Notes: generated by a model not told the origin, from the letters alone. A stretch of 64,000 nucleotides of DNA from Nodosilinea nodulosa PCC 7104 (GCF_000309385.1 NZ_JH976537.1:4896695-4960694); one strand, 5' to 3'; numbered from the stretch's first letter, positions 8,627-18,740 are shown. Program-made: numbers and translations.

Positions 8627-10519
8627 CTAGTTCACCGAAACTTTCAGCACGTAGTTAGACGGGCGGGGTGAACTCACATCCACCATGTAGTCGCCGCTGC
8701 TGGGCAGCTGCCCCTGCCACGACAGCACCCGCGACGCATCGGGAATCATCTCGCCATTGGGAAACCGAACGTCGAGGGTTACCGGGCCGCTGACGGTGGG
8801 CAGCTCGAGCGCTAAGACCTGACCCTCCTGGGCATTGATGATGTAGCGGCGAGAGCGGTCCTGGTTGACCTGACCCGACACCTGCACGCTGGTTTGCCCC
8901 GGTGGAATCTGCACCCGCTGCTGACTGAGATCCGGTGCGGGGCTGGGGGAGGGCTCCGGCGCCACCGTCGGGGGCGGCTCGACCGTGGGCTGGGGCTGGG
9001 GCTGGGGCTCTACGGAGGGGCCGGGTTCGGGCACGGCGCTGAGGCTGACCTCTAACTCGTAGTCGCTCTGCTCAAGCCCCTGCACGGGCCGCAGTTGCAG
9101 AGTGTATTCCCCATCGGCGGGGAGGGTACCCTGCCAGTTCAGCACCCGCTGGGCCGAGCCATCGATCGGCTGCCCCTGGTCATTGAGCACGGTGAGCAGC
9201 ACCCCTTCACCCTGCATTCGGGCCAGCAGCACCTGGCCTGAGGTGGCCTTGAGGCGATAGTTGATGGTTTCGTTCTGGCGCAGGCTGCCGGTCACGGTGC
9301 GGTCTTCACTGGGGGAAATAGACAGGTTTTGGTTGTATTCAACCGGGCTGTTCTCGGGGGTGGGTTCAGGGGTTGGCTCGGGCGTAGGTTCAGGGGTTGG
9401 GTTCAGGGTGATTTCTGGGCTGGGCACCGGGGTGGGCGCTGGGGTGCGGTTGAGCAGGCTGACGACGGTCCAACCGCCCAGGCCCGCCACCAGGGCCAGA
9501 ACGCCGCCAATCACCGCCACAGCCCAAGGATTTTCCCAGACTGAGGCGGGTTCAACAGCCGGGGCGGGGGCCGTGTAGCTGGGGGCCGGGGGTGGGGCGC
9601 CCACCTGGGTGGGCTGATACTGCCGCCCGACGGCGACGGTGCGCACCTGGGAGGGCGGCGGGGGGGCAGCGGCGGGCTGTCCGGCCCTGGTGCCCACTGC
9701 GCCGAGGGCCTGGGCCATTTCGCTCACCGACTGGTAGCGATCGCCGGGGCGGTAGCTGGTCGCCCGCTGCAAGACCTGCAACAGCCCAGGGCTAAGGGTA
9801 TTGGGCAAATTCCAGCTCAGGTTGACATCGTCAAAAATTTCCTGGGGTTCTTTGCCGGTCAGCAGCACAATGGCCGTCACCGCCAGGGCGTAGAGATCGC
9901 TGCTGGGGTAGGCCCGACCCGACTGCATTTGCTCGCTGGGGGCGTAGCCCAGCTTGCCCACGGAGGTTGCCTGGCTGTGGGGGCCGGGCGGCTGAATGCG
10001 GGTGACCACTTCTTTGACCACCCCAAAGTCGATCAGCACCGGCAGGCCGTCGGCGCGCCGCTGCATGATGTTGTCAGGGCTGATGTCGCGGTGAATAATG
10101 CCCTTGCTGTGAATGTGGGCCAGGACCGGCAGCATCTGCTGCAAAAACTGCCGCACCTCGGCCTCTGAAAAGGCCATGCCCTGCTGAAGCCGCTGATTGA
10201 GCAGGCTGCGGTAGGTGACCCCATCGATATAGTCTTGAACCAGAAATAGCCGCTGATTTTCCTCAAAGATGGCCTGAAATTTGGGAATTTGCGGATGCTC
10301 AATGCTGTAGAGAATGGCGGCTTCGCGCTGAAAGAGCTGCACCGCCTTGTCAGAAAATTGGTCGCCCTGCTGGGGTTCGAGTTCTTTGACGGCGCAGCGT
10401 TCGTTAAAGCGGCCCAGATCTTCGGCCAGGTAAGTGCGTCCAAAGCCGCCGTAGCCCAGCTCTTGCAGTACACGGTAGCGGTTTTGAAGGGTGGTACCAG
10501 GCGTCAGGGTGGGGTGCAT
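8627..10519 (-). CDS. Membrane-anchored Ser/Thr protein kinase with C-terminal repeat domains
   Basis: The protein has 630 residues. An N-terminal Hanks-type kinase domain (about 15-275) has the glycine loop GYGGFGRTY, ATP lysine K45 in CAVKELEP, catalytic loop HRDISPDN (Asp145) and DFGVVKE. The lysine usually two residues after the catalytic Asp is Ser147, a form seen in a subgroup of cyanobacterial kinases. A Pro-rich linker follows, then one membrane span (WAVAVIGGVLALVAGLGGW), a PTPEPTPEPTPE spacer, and two beta-rich C-terminal modules resembling pre-peptidase C-terminal (PPC) domains around 400-490 and 540-630. The kinase would be cytosolic and the modules periplasmic, suggesting a receptor kinase. 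Ligand and target are unknown. Confidence 0.9.
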   Translation of the reverse strand: MHPTLTPGTTLQNRYRVLQELGYGGFGRTYLAEDLGRFNERCAVKELEPQQGDQFSDKAVQLFQREAAILYSIEHPQIPKFQAIFEENQRLFLVQDYIDGVTYRSLLNQRLQQGMAFSEAEVRQFLQQMLPVLAHIHSKGIIHRDISPDNIMQRRADGLPVLIDFGVVKEVVTRIQPPGPHSQATSVGKLGYAPSEQMQSGRAYPSSDLYALAVTAIVLLTGKEPQEIFDDVNLSWNLPNTLSPGLLQVLQRATSYRPGDRYQSVSEMAQALGAVGTRAGQPAAAPPPPSQVRTVAVGRQYQPTQVGAPPPAPSYTAPAPAVEPASVWENPWAVAVIGGVLALVAGLGGWTVVSLLNRTPAPTPVPSPEITLNPTPEPTPEPTPEPTPENSPVEYNQNLSISPSEDRTVTGSLRQNETINYRLKATSGQVLLARMQGEGVLLTVLNDQGQPIDGSAQRVLNWQGTLPADGEYTLQLRPVQGLEQSDYELEVSLSAVPEPGPSVEPQPQPQPTVEPPPTVAPEPSPSPAPDLSQQRVQIPPGQTSVQVSGQVNQDRSRRYIINAQEGQVLALELPTVSGPVTLDVRFPNGEMIPDASRVLSWQGQLPSSGDYMVDVSSPRPSNYVLKVSVN

Positions 10520-10910
10520 AGATTTGGATCAGTTCAGGGACCAACAGTGGGGCAGCCAGTCTGCCAGGGCGATCGCTACACCAGTTTACAGTAGGATTAC
10601 CGACCCCGACTTGGGGCATCGTCTGGGCCGGAATCTACGCTGCCGATGGGTAGGAAGTCCCTACTGGAGGAATGCCAGCCCCTTTGCAACAATGGGAAAT
10701 GTCAGGATAGGCCTAGGATGGTGGTACCGGGATCGCTAGACCGGAATTGTAGCCCTGAGCTTGGCCGTCTTTGACGCTGATATTTAGACTTCGATTTAGA
10801 TTTTGACATTCATTGGATATTCAACTGTGCCATCTGGCGATGGCGGCGGCGATCGCGCAGGCCGCGGTGACGCAGAGGGCACGCTCAGATTGTAAGAGGC
10901 GGTTTAGGCC
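10520..10910. other. Divergent intergenic region, kinase / GTPase pair
   Basis: This 391-bp gap holds the outward promoters of the minus-strand kinase and plus-strand GTPase genes. I see no gene, repeat or strong operator in it. Confidence 0.4.
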
Positions 10911-12611
10911 ATGGAGCTAGAGGGCATGGGCAACGACGATACATCCAGCGGGGCCAGTGTGGATCGGTTTGAGGGTACGGAGCCGGGGCCAAAGCGAGAC
11001 TTCGGCTCTCTACTGGCGCTGCCGTCTTTGCTCAAACGCCCGCTGCTTGTTGGCGGCCTGGGGCTATCGGCTACCCTGGCGCTGCTAGGTAGCGCCCACT
11101 TCAACCCTTTCGATAGCTCAACGCTGCTGAGTGCTGTGGCCCTGGGATCGGGCGTGTGGTGGTGGCGGCGGGGCGGGGCTAGCCTGGGGGGCTTTGCGAA
11201 GCGTACCCAGAAGGCGGCTAAACCAATTGCTCCGCCCGTCGTCGATCGCCCTCGGGTAGAGGCTGAACTGACCGGGCTGGCGACCCTGCTCGACACCCTG
11301 GCCCAGGAGGTCGCTCTGGCCAAAAGTGCAGCAATATCGCCAGAGACCCTCAAGGCCTATCGGGACGAACACCAGGCCCTGGGCATCGAGCTAGCCCGCC
11401 AGACGCTGCGGGTGGCGATCGCAGGCGATCCCCGCACTGGCAAAACCACCTTGCTCAACCTGCTCTCCCCCGAGGCTGAGCAAAATGCTGGCCCCGGTCT
11501 GCTCACCTTTGAGGAATTGTCCCTGGCCCCGGCTGTCACCCCTGACTGGTTGAACTACGACGGCCTGCTGCTCGTGACCGATGGCGATGTCACCAACAGC
11601 GCCTTTACGCTGCTGCGCGATCGCGTGATTGCCGGGCAGGGAGCGGTGCTGGTCTTCAATAAGCAAGACCACTACGACCCCACCGATCAGCAGACCGTTT
11701 TGGCCCAGCTCCAGCAGCGGGCCTCTGCCCTACCGGCGGGGGTGCCCGTGGTGAGTACCGCCGCTGCCCCTCGCCCCATTAAGGTGCGCCGCCACCAGGC
11801 CGACGGCACCGTGGTAGAGACCCTGGAAACCCCCGAACCGGCGATCGCTGACCTCCGCGCTGCCATCGATCGCACCCTGGCCGCTGAGCCATCTACCCTG
11901 GTCGCCGCCACCGTGCTGCGCCGCACCCAGGCCCTGCGCCAGCGGGTGCAAATCGACCTCAACCGCCTGCGCCGCGATCGGGCCATGCCCCTGATCGACC
12001 AGCTCCAGTGGGTGGCCGGGGCCGCCGCCTTTGCCAACCCCGTGCCCACCCTCGATCTGCTGGCCACCGTCGCCATCAACGGCCAGCTGCTCATGGATCT
12101 GGGTAAACTCTACGGCGTCAACCTCAGCCTTGAGGAAGCCAAAACCGCCGCTGGCACCCTGGCCAGCCTCACCGTCAAGCTGGGCCTGGTCGAGCTATCC
12201 ACCCAGGTGCTCACCGCTGTACTCAAGAGCCACTTCGCCACCTACCTGGCTGGCGGCCTGGTGCAGGGGCTCAGCGCCGCCTACCTCACCCGCATGGCGG
12301 GCCTCAGCCTAGTCGACTACTTTGAGCAGGCGGCCCTGGCCGGTACCCCTACCTCTGCGCTCTCCTGGGAGGCGATCGCCCAGCGCCTGCAAAGCACCAT
12401 CCAGCAAAATCGTCAGCTCGGCCTGCTGCAAACCCTGGCCAAGCAGGGCATCGACATTCTCAGGCCTGTCCCCGCCCAGCTACCCGCCAGCACCGCCCCC
12501 GCCCTCGACCTGACCACTGCTGCGGGCGCAGTCGTTTCTACGGAGGCCCTTCCGATCGAAGCGATAGAAGCGGTCGAAGCGCTTCCCCTTGAAACGGTGC
12601 CCGATCGCTAA
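10911..12611 (+). CDS. DUF697-type membrane GTPase, divergent
   Basis: The protein has 566 residues. Two hydrophobic stretches (about 43-60 and 70-84) may insert in the membrane. The GTPase core starts with RVAIAGDPRTGKTTLLNLL (P-loop about 172-179); a guanine-specificity motif FNKQDHYD follows, but the DxxG switch-II motif is not recognisable, the region instead reading DWLNYDGLLLVTDGD. The C-terminal helical region (about 365-500) with hydrophobic AGAAAFANPVPTLDLLATV matches the DUF697/YcjF-like membrane domain of many cyanobacterial GTPases. The next gene, 41 bp downstream, encodes a related but more complete GTPase. Function is unknown; heterodimeric membrane-associated GTPases are a reasonable guess. 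Confidence 0.8.
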   Translation: MELEGMGNDDTSSGASVDRFEGTEPGPKRDFGSLLALPSLLKRPLLVGGLGLSATLALLGSAHFNPFDSSTLLSAVALGSGVWWWRRGGASLGGFAKRTQKAAKPIAPPVVDRPRVEAELTGLATLLDTLAQEVALAKSAAISPETLKAYRDEHQALGIELARQTLRVAIAGDPRTGKTTLLNLLSPEAEQNAGPGLLTFEELSLAPAVTPDWLNYDGLLLVTDGDVTNSAFTLLRDRVIAGQGAVLVFNKQDHYDPTDQQTVLAQLQQRASALPAGVPVVSTAAAPRPIKVRRHQADGTVVETLETPEPAIADLRAAIDRTLAAEPSTLVAATVLRRTQALRQRVQIDLNRLRRDRAMPLIDQLQWVAGAAAFANPVPTLDLLATVAINGQLLMDLGKLYGVNLSLEEAKTAAGTLASLTVKLGLVELSTQVLTAVLKSHFATYLAGGLVQGLSAAYLTRMAGLSLVDYFEQAALAGTPTSALSWEAIAQRLQSTIQQNRQLGLLQTLAKQGIDILRPVPAQLPASTAPALDLTTAAGAVVSTEALPIEAIEAVEALPLETVPDR

Positions 12612-12652
12612 CGCCCCCGCCTTCCCTCTTTGATCCTCCTCCTATTCCCTCC

Positions 12653-14035
12653 ATGCCCTCCCCCCTCCTTCACCGCGCCCGCCAAACCCTGAGCCAGGCG
12701 GTTTCCCGCTATTCCACCGCGCTCCAGGGCAGCCCCAGTCCGGCGGCGGCCCACCATCAGACGGCGGTTAAAACCGGGCTGGGGCAGCTCCAGAGCCTGA
12801 CCGCCAAGCTGGAGTCCCGCTGCCTGCGGGTGGCTGTGTTTGGCCTGGTGAGCCGGGGCAAATCAGCGGTGATCAACGCCCTGGTGGGGGAAAACATGCT
12901 CGAAACCGGGCCTCTCCACGGCGTGACCCGCTGGCCCCGGTCGGTGTACTGGCAGCCCGAGGTCAAGGGCGATCTGCCCTGGCAAATCGAGCTCATCGAT
13001 ACCCCCGGCCTGGATGAGGTGGGCGGTGACCTGCGGGCCGATATGGCCCAGACCGTGGCAACCCAGGCCGATTTAATTTTGTTTGTCGTATCGGGAGACA
13101 TTACCCAGCTAGAGTACGAGGCGCTGCTGGGCCTGCAGCGGAACCAGAAGCCGCTGCTGCTGGTGTTTAACAAAATCGATCTCTACCCCGAGGTCGATCG
13201 CCAGGCGGTGTACGAAACCCTGCATCGCCTCCGGGCAGAGCTGGGCCAGGGCAACCCCAGTCCTCCGCTGGCTGTGGATGAGGTGGTAACGGTGGCCGCT
13301 AGTCCGGCTGCGATCAGGGTGCGGGTCGAATGGCCCGACGGTCGCACCAGCGAGGAGTGGGAGGCTCAGCCTCCCCAGATTGAGCCCCTGCGGCGGGCGC
13401 TGCTGGCCATTGTGGCCCAGGATGGAGCGGCCCTGGTGGCCCTCAACGCCCTGCGCAACGCCCGCAGTATTGAGGGCGAAATGGTGGGCCATGTCAGTCG
13501 GCTGCACGGCGATCGCGCTGACGAAACCATCTGGCAGTTTGCCAAGTACAAGGCCGCCGCCGTGGCCCTCAACCCGATCGCGGGCCTCGACCTGCTGGGC
13601 GGGGTCCTCATTGATCTGGTGATGATTCGCACCCTGGCGCGGCTCTATGGCTTTCCAATTACGGGCCACGAGGCCGGGCGGCTGTGGCGGGCCATTCTCA
13701 AAAGCTCGGGCACCCTGCTGCTCAGCGAGGTGGGCAGCGGCCTGCTGGGAGCGGGCAAAACCACCGCGGCCCTGGTCACCCTGGTAGACAGCCCCTCGGG
13801 CGTCGCCGCCCTAGCCGGGGCGATGACGGCCCAAGCCAGTGCGGCGGGCTACGGGTCTTACGCGGTGGGGCAGGCTGCTAAAACTTATCTGGAGCAGGGC
13901 TGCACCTGGGGGCCAGAGGGGGTCAGCGCTACCCTGGCGGCGATTCTCCAAGAAACTGATGCCTCGATGACCCTGGCTCGCCTGCGCCAGGAGGTCCAGG
14001 CCGATCTGGTGGAGGCTTCAGCCCCAAGAGGTTGA
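12653..14035 (+). CDS. DUF697-type membrane GTPase, canonical
   Basis: The protein has 460 residues. It has a full set of G motifs: G1 GLVSRGKSAVINAL (about residue 64), switch II/G3 DTPGLDEVGG, and G4 FNKIDLYPEVD. The C-terminal part (about 300-440) contains IAGLDLLGGVLIDLVMIRTLARLYG, the DUF697 helical membrane region. Such proteins resemble Era/TrmE-like GTPases fused to a membrane domain and are common in cyanobacteria, with no firmly assigned role. It is encoded in the same direction as its divergent paralogue 41 bp upstream, so the two are probably cotranscribed. The downstream gene starts 259 bp later. Confidence 0.85.
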   Translation: MPSPLLHRARQTLSQAVSRYSTALQGSPSPAAAHHQTAVKTGLGQLQSLTAKLESRCLRVAVFGLVSRGKSAVINALVGENMLETGPLHGVTRWPRSVYWQPEVKGDLPWQIELIDTPGLDEVGGDLRADMAQTVATQADLILFVVSGDITQLEYEALLGLQRNQKPLLLVFNKIDLYPEVDRQAVYETLHRLRAELGQGNPSPPLAVDEVVTVAASPAAIRVRVEWPDGRTSEEWEAQPPQIEPLRRALLAIVAQDGAALVALNALRNARSIEGEMVGHVSRLHGDRADETIWQFAKYKAAAVALNPIAGLDLLGGVLIDLVMIRTLARLYGFPITGHEAGRLWRAILKSSGTLLLSEVGSGLLGAGKTTAALVTLVDSPSGVAALAGAMTAQASAAGYGSYAVGQAAKTYLEQGCTWGPEGVSATLAAILQETDASMTLARLRQEVQADLVEASAPRG

Positions 14036-14294
14036 AGCCCAAAGTTAGCGCCCTGAGCCTTTTAGCTCGGTGCGCCGCTGGCGCTGTGGCTTCCTGGGGG
14101 GAATCGGGTATTCTAGGGTGACTATTTTTTAGCCCAGGGCACCGGCTTCCAGGAATTGGCCGCTCAGGGGCTTAAACTCTGGAACCTTTGCCCCGCCCAT
14201 AGCCCCAACCGCTGTCTTCGTTCTGTCTACTCTAGGGGGAGCGATCGGGCCTGGGGAAGCGATCGGGCCAACGCTGTACCTTACCGCCTGGGGT

Positions 14295-17200
14295 GTGTCG
14301 GCCATGGCCGCTCTCTCAAATTCAGATTTTTCCGTCGCCAGCGGCCGCAACGAATCCTCAGCCCCCGCTGCTTCCCAGTTCTTTGCCTCCGGCGACCTCA
14401 GCGCCTCCTGCGTGGGCGATTTGGTCGACGCGCTGCCCGCCGTGCTCACCCCCCAGACCTCGATTCGGGAGGCGGTACAGGTGATGCAGGCGCAGGCGCT
14501 GAACTGTGTGGTGGTAGCCGAAGGGAGCACCATTGCGGGGCTGTTTACTGAGCAGGAGGTGCTCGATGGCGTGGCCGCTGGGATCGACCCCACCGCTCCC
14601 ATTGGCTCAGGCCGACTGCCCCCCGGCCCTATTCTTCGCCCTGAAAATGGCCTTGCCACAGCGTTTCAGGCATTGCAGGCCGCCCATTGCCACTACCTGC
14701 TGGTGGTGGATGAACAGGGCCAAATCTGCGGGCTAGTACCGCGCCAGCGACTTGAGCGGGCGATGGCCGACCGTCCTGCCCACCGGCTGGAGGAGCCAGC
14801 CCTCGACGAACCCGATACCCATCCTCGGCACCTGACCCGCGATCGCGGCCTGACCCCCGATCGCGGCCTGACGGTTCTGACCAATATTCACTACCAGCTG
14901 CTGGGGCTGGAGGGGGAAAATCGGCTGCGGGTGCTGGGCCGCTGCCTGAAGCTGCTGGGCACAGCCAGCCAGGCGATCGGGGCGGCTTTGTTTGAGACCC
15001 ACCTTGGCAGCGACGGCAAAACCCTCACCAGCCTGCGGGCGGCTTGGCAATCGGCCGGGGCCGTCAAGCTGGATCAGGGTAGCCTGCAAAATCTGCCCAT
15101 GGGCCAGCTGCAGCGGTGGCACGAGATGCTCGCTCGGGGCGGGCTGCTGATCGGAGCGATCGGCAGCTTTCCGGCAGCGGAACAGCCGCTGCTACGCACC
15201 CTGGGGGGCGACACCGTGCTGATACTGCCCCTGCGCTGCCACGGTCAATATTTTGGTTTTTTGGTGTTTAGCCGCGCCCCCGACCACCCCGGCGGCGATC
15301 GCGCTGAGCGACGGGCTGCCTGGTCGTCAACCGCCGTCAGGTTGCTGCGCGCCGCCTCCATGAGTCTGTCGCTGGCCTGCGAGCAGCACACTATGCAGTC
15401 GTGCCTGCGCCAGACCCAGAGCGCCTTTGCCAGCCTGTTTCACCACAGCCCTGACCCGATGGCGGTGACCACCTTTCCCGATGGCCGCCATTTGCTGGTG
15501 AACGCCAGCTATGCCCGCTGGCTGGGGCGTTCGATTATCGATATTGTGGGCCGCCGCCCGGCCGATCTGGGCCTGGTGCACGATCGGCGGCAGTTTGCCC
15601 ATCTGCGCCGACAGATCCGCGATCGCGGCAGCATCAAAAATATTGAGATCGACTCGCGCCTGGCCGACGGTCAGCCCCACACCCTGCTGGTATCCTCGGA
15701 GCTGACCCAGCTCAACGATCAGACCTGCCTGCTCTCCGTTGGCAAAGACATTACCGAGCGCAAAGCCATACTGGCCACCCTGCGCGCCGCCGAAGCCCGA
15801 TTCAGGGCGATTTTTGAGCAAATCAACGTGGGTATCTGCCAGGCTGACCTAACCGGCAAGCTGGTGGATGCCAACCCCGGCATCTGCCGCATGCTGGGCT
15901 TTAGCCGCGACGAAATGCTGGCCAAAAACTTTGCTGACTTCACCCATCCCGACGATTTGGCCCTCGACTTGCAGTACTACCATCGCCTGCTAGCCGGTGA
16001 ACTCAGTTCCTTTACCATTGAGAAGCGCTACTGCCAGAAGAGCGGCGGGGTGGTCTGGGTAGCGCTGACGGTGTGTCTGGTGCGCGATGGCGACGGTCAG
16101 CCGCTGTTTAGCATTGGAGTGTCCCAAGACATTAGCGATCGCAAGCAGGAAGAGGTCGAGCGCCAGGTGGCTGAGCGGGCCTTACAAAGCTCCCACCAGC
16201 GCATCAACAACATTCTAGAGAGCATCACCGAAGCCTTTTTTGCCCTCGATCAAAACTGGCAATTTATCTACCTCAACCAGCGGGCCGAGCAGTTTTTGCA
16301 GCGATCGCGCCACGGCGTGCTGGGCCAAAATCTGTGGTACGAGTTTCCTGAGGTGCTGGGTACCCAGATGTCTAAAGCGCTGCGCCGGGCCATGGTAGAG
16401 CGGGTCAGCCTCACCTTTGAGGAATACATGGCCCACTCCGACAGCTGGTGCGAGTTCCATGTGTACCCGACCCAGGAGGGGCTGGCGGTGTACTTTCAAG
16501 ATGTCACCAGCCGCAGGCGAGCCTACGAGCAGATCGAACACCAAATTCGCCGCGAACAGGCCCTAAATCGGGTCATTCAAGTCATTCGTCAGTCGCTCGA
16601 ACTCGACAGCATTTTTGACACCGCCGCCCGCGAAATTGCTCACCTGCTTCAGGCTGACCACGTCGATATTCAGATGTACCTGCCCGCCGATGAGCGCTGG
16701 CGAGTGGTCGCCGAGCACCGGGCCAACCCGGCGCTGCCCAGCCTGCTCTATCGCACCATTGCCGACCCGGAGAGGGGCTCGCCCCAGACCGACCTGGTGC
16801 AGCTCAACGCGGCCGTTGCTCCCCACGAACTGCTCGACGCCCTGCCCGGTGGCTGGCTGCTGGCCCCGCTCTACCTCAGCTATCCCCGGCCCTGGGGTCG
16901 GCTGGGTATTCACCGCCAGGCGCCCGACCCTGAGCCGTGGAAAACCGCCGACATTGAGCTGGTGCAAACCGTGGCCGATCAGCTGGCGATCGCCGTGCAG
17001 CAGGCCCAAACCCTGGCCCAGGCCCAGCGCGAGCTGCGCCAGCGCCAGCGGGCCGAGAGCCGCCTCAAAGAGGCCCAGCGCATTGCCCACACCGGCAGCT
17101 GGGAGCTGCACCTGCCCAGCCAGCGACTGCTCTGGTCGGAGGAGATGTTTCGCATCTATGGCCTCAGCCCCCGGCCTGTGCCTCTGTCGCTGGAGGAACA

Positions 17201-18740
17201 GCTAGCTGCCCTCGAACCCGGCGATCGCCCCCTGTGGCAGCAGCAGTTAGCCGCCGCCAGCCACACTGGCCAGCCGATCAATCTTGAGGGTGCCATTCTG
17301 CACCCCGACGGTCGCCGTCGATTTGTGCAGCTGCTGGGGCAGCCCCAGCGCAACGCCCAGGGGGCGGTAACCAGCCTGGTGGGCACCCTTACCGATATTA
17401 CCGATCGCAAGCTGATCGAAGACCGCCTGGCCTACGAAGCCCTGCACGACCCCCTGACCGGATCGCCCAACCGAGCCTTTTTCATGGAGCAGCTGAGCGG
17501 AGCGGTGGCCGCCGCCAAGGCGTCTAAGGCGATTCTCTTTGCGGTGCTGTTCCTCGATCTCGATCGCTTCAAGGTGATCAACGACAGCCTCGGCCATCTG
17601 GTGGGCGACCAGCTGCTGATTGAGTGCGCCCACCGCCTCGGTTCGGTGGTGCGCGAGGTCGATCTGGTAGCCCGCCTGGGAGGCGATGAATTTGCCATTT
17701 TGCTCAACTCCATCACCACCATTGACGATGCCCTGGGCGTGGCCGATCGCATTCACGAGGTCCTGCAAAGGCCGCTGGTGCTGGAAGGCAGGGAAATCTT
17801 TATCAGCGCCAGCGTGGGCATTGCCTCCAACCTGACCGGAGCCGTGGAGGCGGTCGACTTTTTGCGCGATGCCGATACCGCCATGTATCGGGCCAAGGAG
17901 AACGGTCGGGGGCAGTCGGCCCTGTTTGACCCCGCCATGTACGAGCAGGTGGCCACCCGCCTCACCCTCGAAAATGACCTCCAGCGAGCCATCGATCGCC
18001 AGGAGCTGGCCCTGCACTATCAGCCCATTGTCGAGCTGGCCCACCATCGGCTGATCGGCTTTGAGGCCCTGGTGCGCTGGCACCATCCCCGCTGGGGGTT
18101 AATTCCGCCCAGCACCTTCATTCCCCTGGCCGAAGAAACCGGGCTGATTCTGGCCATCGGCGAATGGACTCAGCGGTTGGCCTGTCAGCAGCTTCAGCAG
18201 TGGCGACAGCATCTGCCCGCCGACCAAGACTTAGTGATTAGCGTCAACCTGTCGGTGAAGCAGTTTGCCAGCCCCCGCCTGATCGACACCATTGACGAAG
18301 CCCTGGCCGCCAGCCGTCTCACCAGCGACTCCCTGCGCCTCGAAATTACCGAAAGCGCCCTGATCGAAAATCCCCAAACCGCCGAGCGGATTCTGACCGC
18401 CCTGCGCGATCGCGGCATTCAGCTGGGCATCGACGACTTTGGCACCGGTTACTCCTCGCTGAGCATGGTGCACCAGTTCCCGATGCAGATTCTCAAGATC
18501 GACCGATCTTTTATTCAGTCTATGGGGGCCGACCCGCGCGGGGTGGCCATGGTGCAGGCCATTTTGGCCCTGGCCCGGAGTTTGGGTATGGCGGCGATCG
18601 CCGAAGGGGTCGAAACCCAGGCCCAGCTCGAACGGCTGCGCCAGCTGGGCTGCCCCTACGCCCAGGGCTACTGGTTCTCTAAACCGCTGCCCGCCCCCGA
18701 GGCCGAGCAGCTATTGGTGAGCTGGCCCCGGCCAGAATGA
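14295..18740 (+). CDS. CBS-GAF-PAS-GGDEF-EAL sensor for cyclic di-GMP
   Basis: A 1481-residue cytosolic sensor without membrane spans. Order: CBS pair (about 35-160), GAF-like region (about 195-355), PAS (about 380), PAS/PAC (about 500-620), PAS (about 636), GAF (about 755-900), PAS/PAC (about 928-1040), GGDEF (about 1045-1205), EAL (about 1220-1470). The cyclase signature RLGGDEF is intact and is preceded at the right distance by the inhibitory RxxD site (REVD). The phosphodiesterase keeps FEALVRW, ITESALIENP, DDFGTGYSSL and EGVET. Both activities therefore look competent by motif, so it may make and degrade c-di-GMP depending on input. CBS domains at the N-terminus suggest adenylate-nucleotide sensing. 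Confidence 0.92.
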   Translation: MSAMAALSNSDFSVASGRNESSAPAASQFFASGDLSASCVGDLVDALPAVLTPQTSIREAVQVMQAQALNCVVVAEGSTIAGLFTEQEVLDGVAAGIDPTAPIGSGRLPPGPILRPENGLATAFQALQAAHCHYLLVVDEQGQICGLVPRQRLERAMADRPAHRLEEPALDEPDTHPRHLTRDRGLTPDRGLTVLTNIHYQLLGLEGENRLRVLGRCLKLLGTASQAIGAALFETHLGSDGKTLTSLRAAWQSAGAVKLDQGSLQNLPMGQLQRWHEMLARGGLLIGAIGSFPAAEQPLLRTLGGDTVLILPLRCHGQYFGFLVFSRAPDHPGGDRAERRAAWSSTAVRLLRAASMSLSLACEQHTMQSCLRQTQSAFASLFHHSPDPMAVTTFPDGRHLLVNASYARWLGRSIIDIVGRRPADLGLVHDRRQFAHLRRQIRDRGSIKNIEIDSRLADGQPHTLLVSSELTQLNDQTCLLSVGKDITERKAILATLRAAEARFRAIFEQINVGICQADLTGKLVDANPGICRMLGFSRDEMLAKNFADFTHPDDLALDLQYYHRLLAGELSSFTIEKRYCQKSGGVVWVALTVCLVRDGDGQPLFSIGVSQDISDRKQEEVERQVAERALQSSHQRINNILESITEAFFALDQNWQFIYLNQRAEQFLQRSRHGVLGQNLWYEFPEVLGTQMSKALRRAMVERVSLTFEEYMAHSDSWCEFHVYPTQEGLAVYFQDVTSRRRAYEQIEHQIRREQALNRVIQVIRQSLELDSIFDTAAREIAHLLQADHVDIQMYLPADERWRVVAEHRANPALPSLLYRTIADPERGSPQTDLVQLNAAVAPHELLDALPGGWLLAPLYLSYPRPWGRLGIHRQAPDPEPWKTADIELVQTVADQLAIAVQQAQTLAQAQRELRQRQRAESRLKEAQRIAHTGSWELHLPSQRLLWSEEMFRIYGLSPRPVPLSLEEQLAALEPGDRPLWQQQLAAASHTGQPINLEGAILHPDGRRRFVQLLGQPQRNAQGAVTSLVGTLTDITDRKLIEDRLAYEALHDPLTGSPNRAFFMEQLSGAVAAAKASKAILFAVLFLDLDRFKVINDSLGHLVGDQLLIECAHRLGSVVREVDLVARLGGDEFAILLNSITTIDDALGVADRIHEVLQRPLVLEGREIFISASVGIASNLTGAVEAVDFLRDADTAMYRAKENGRGQSALFDPAMYEQVATRLTLENDLQRAIDRQELALHYQPIVELAHHRLIGFEALVRWHHPRWGLIPPSTFIPLAEETGLILAIGEWTQRLACQQLQQWRQHLPADQDLVISVNLSVKQFASPRLIDTIDEALAASRLTSDSLRLEITESALIENPQTAERILTALRDRGIQLGIDDFGTGYSSLSMVHQFPMQILKIDRSFIQSMGADPRGVAMVQAILALARSLGMAAIAEGVETQAQLERLRQLGCPYAQGYWFSKPLPAPEAEQLLVSWPRPE

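Noticed and set aside
17247..18086. 279-residue minus-strand ORF within the GGDEF region
   Set aside because: Antisense shadow; the plus frame carries intact GGDEF and EAL motifs.
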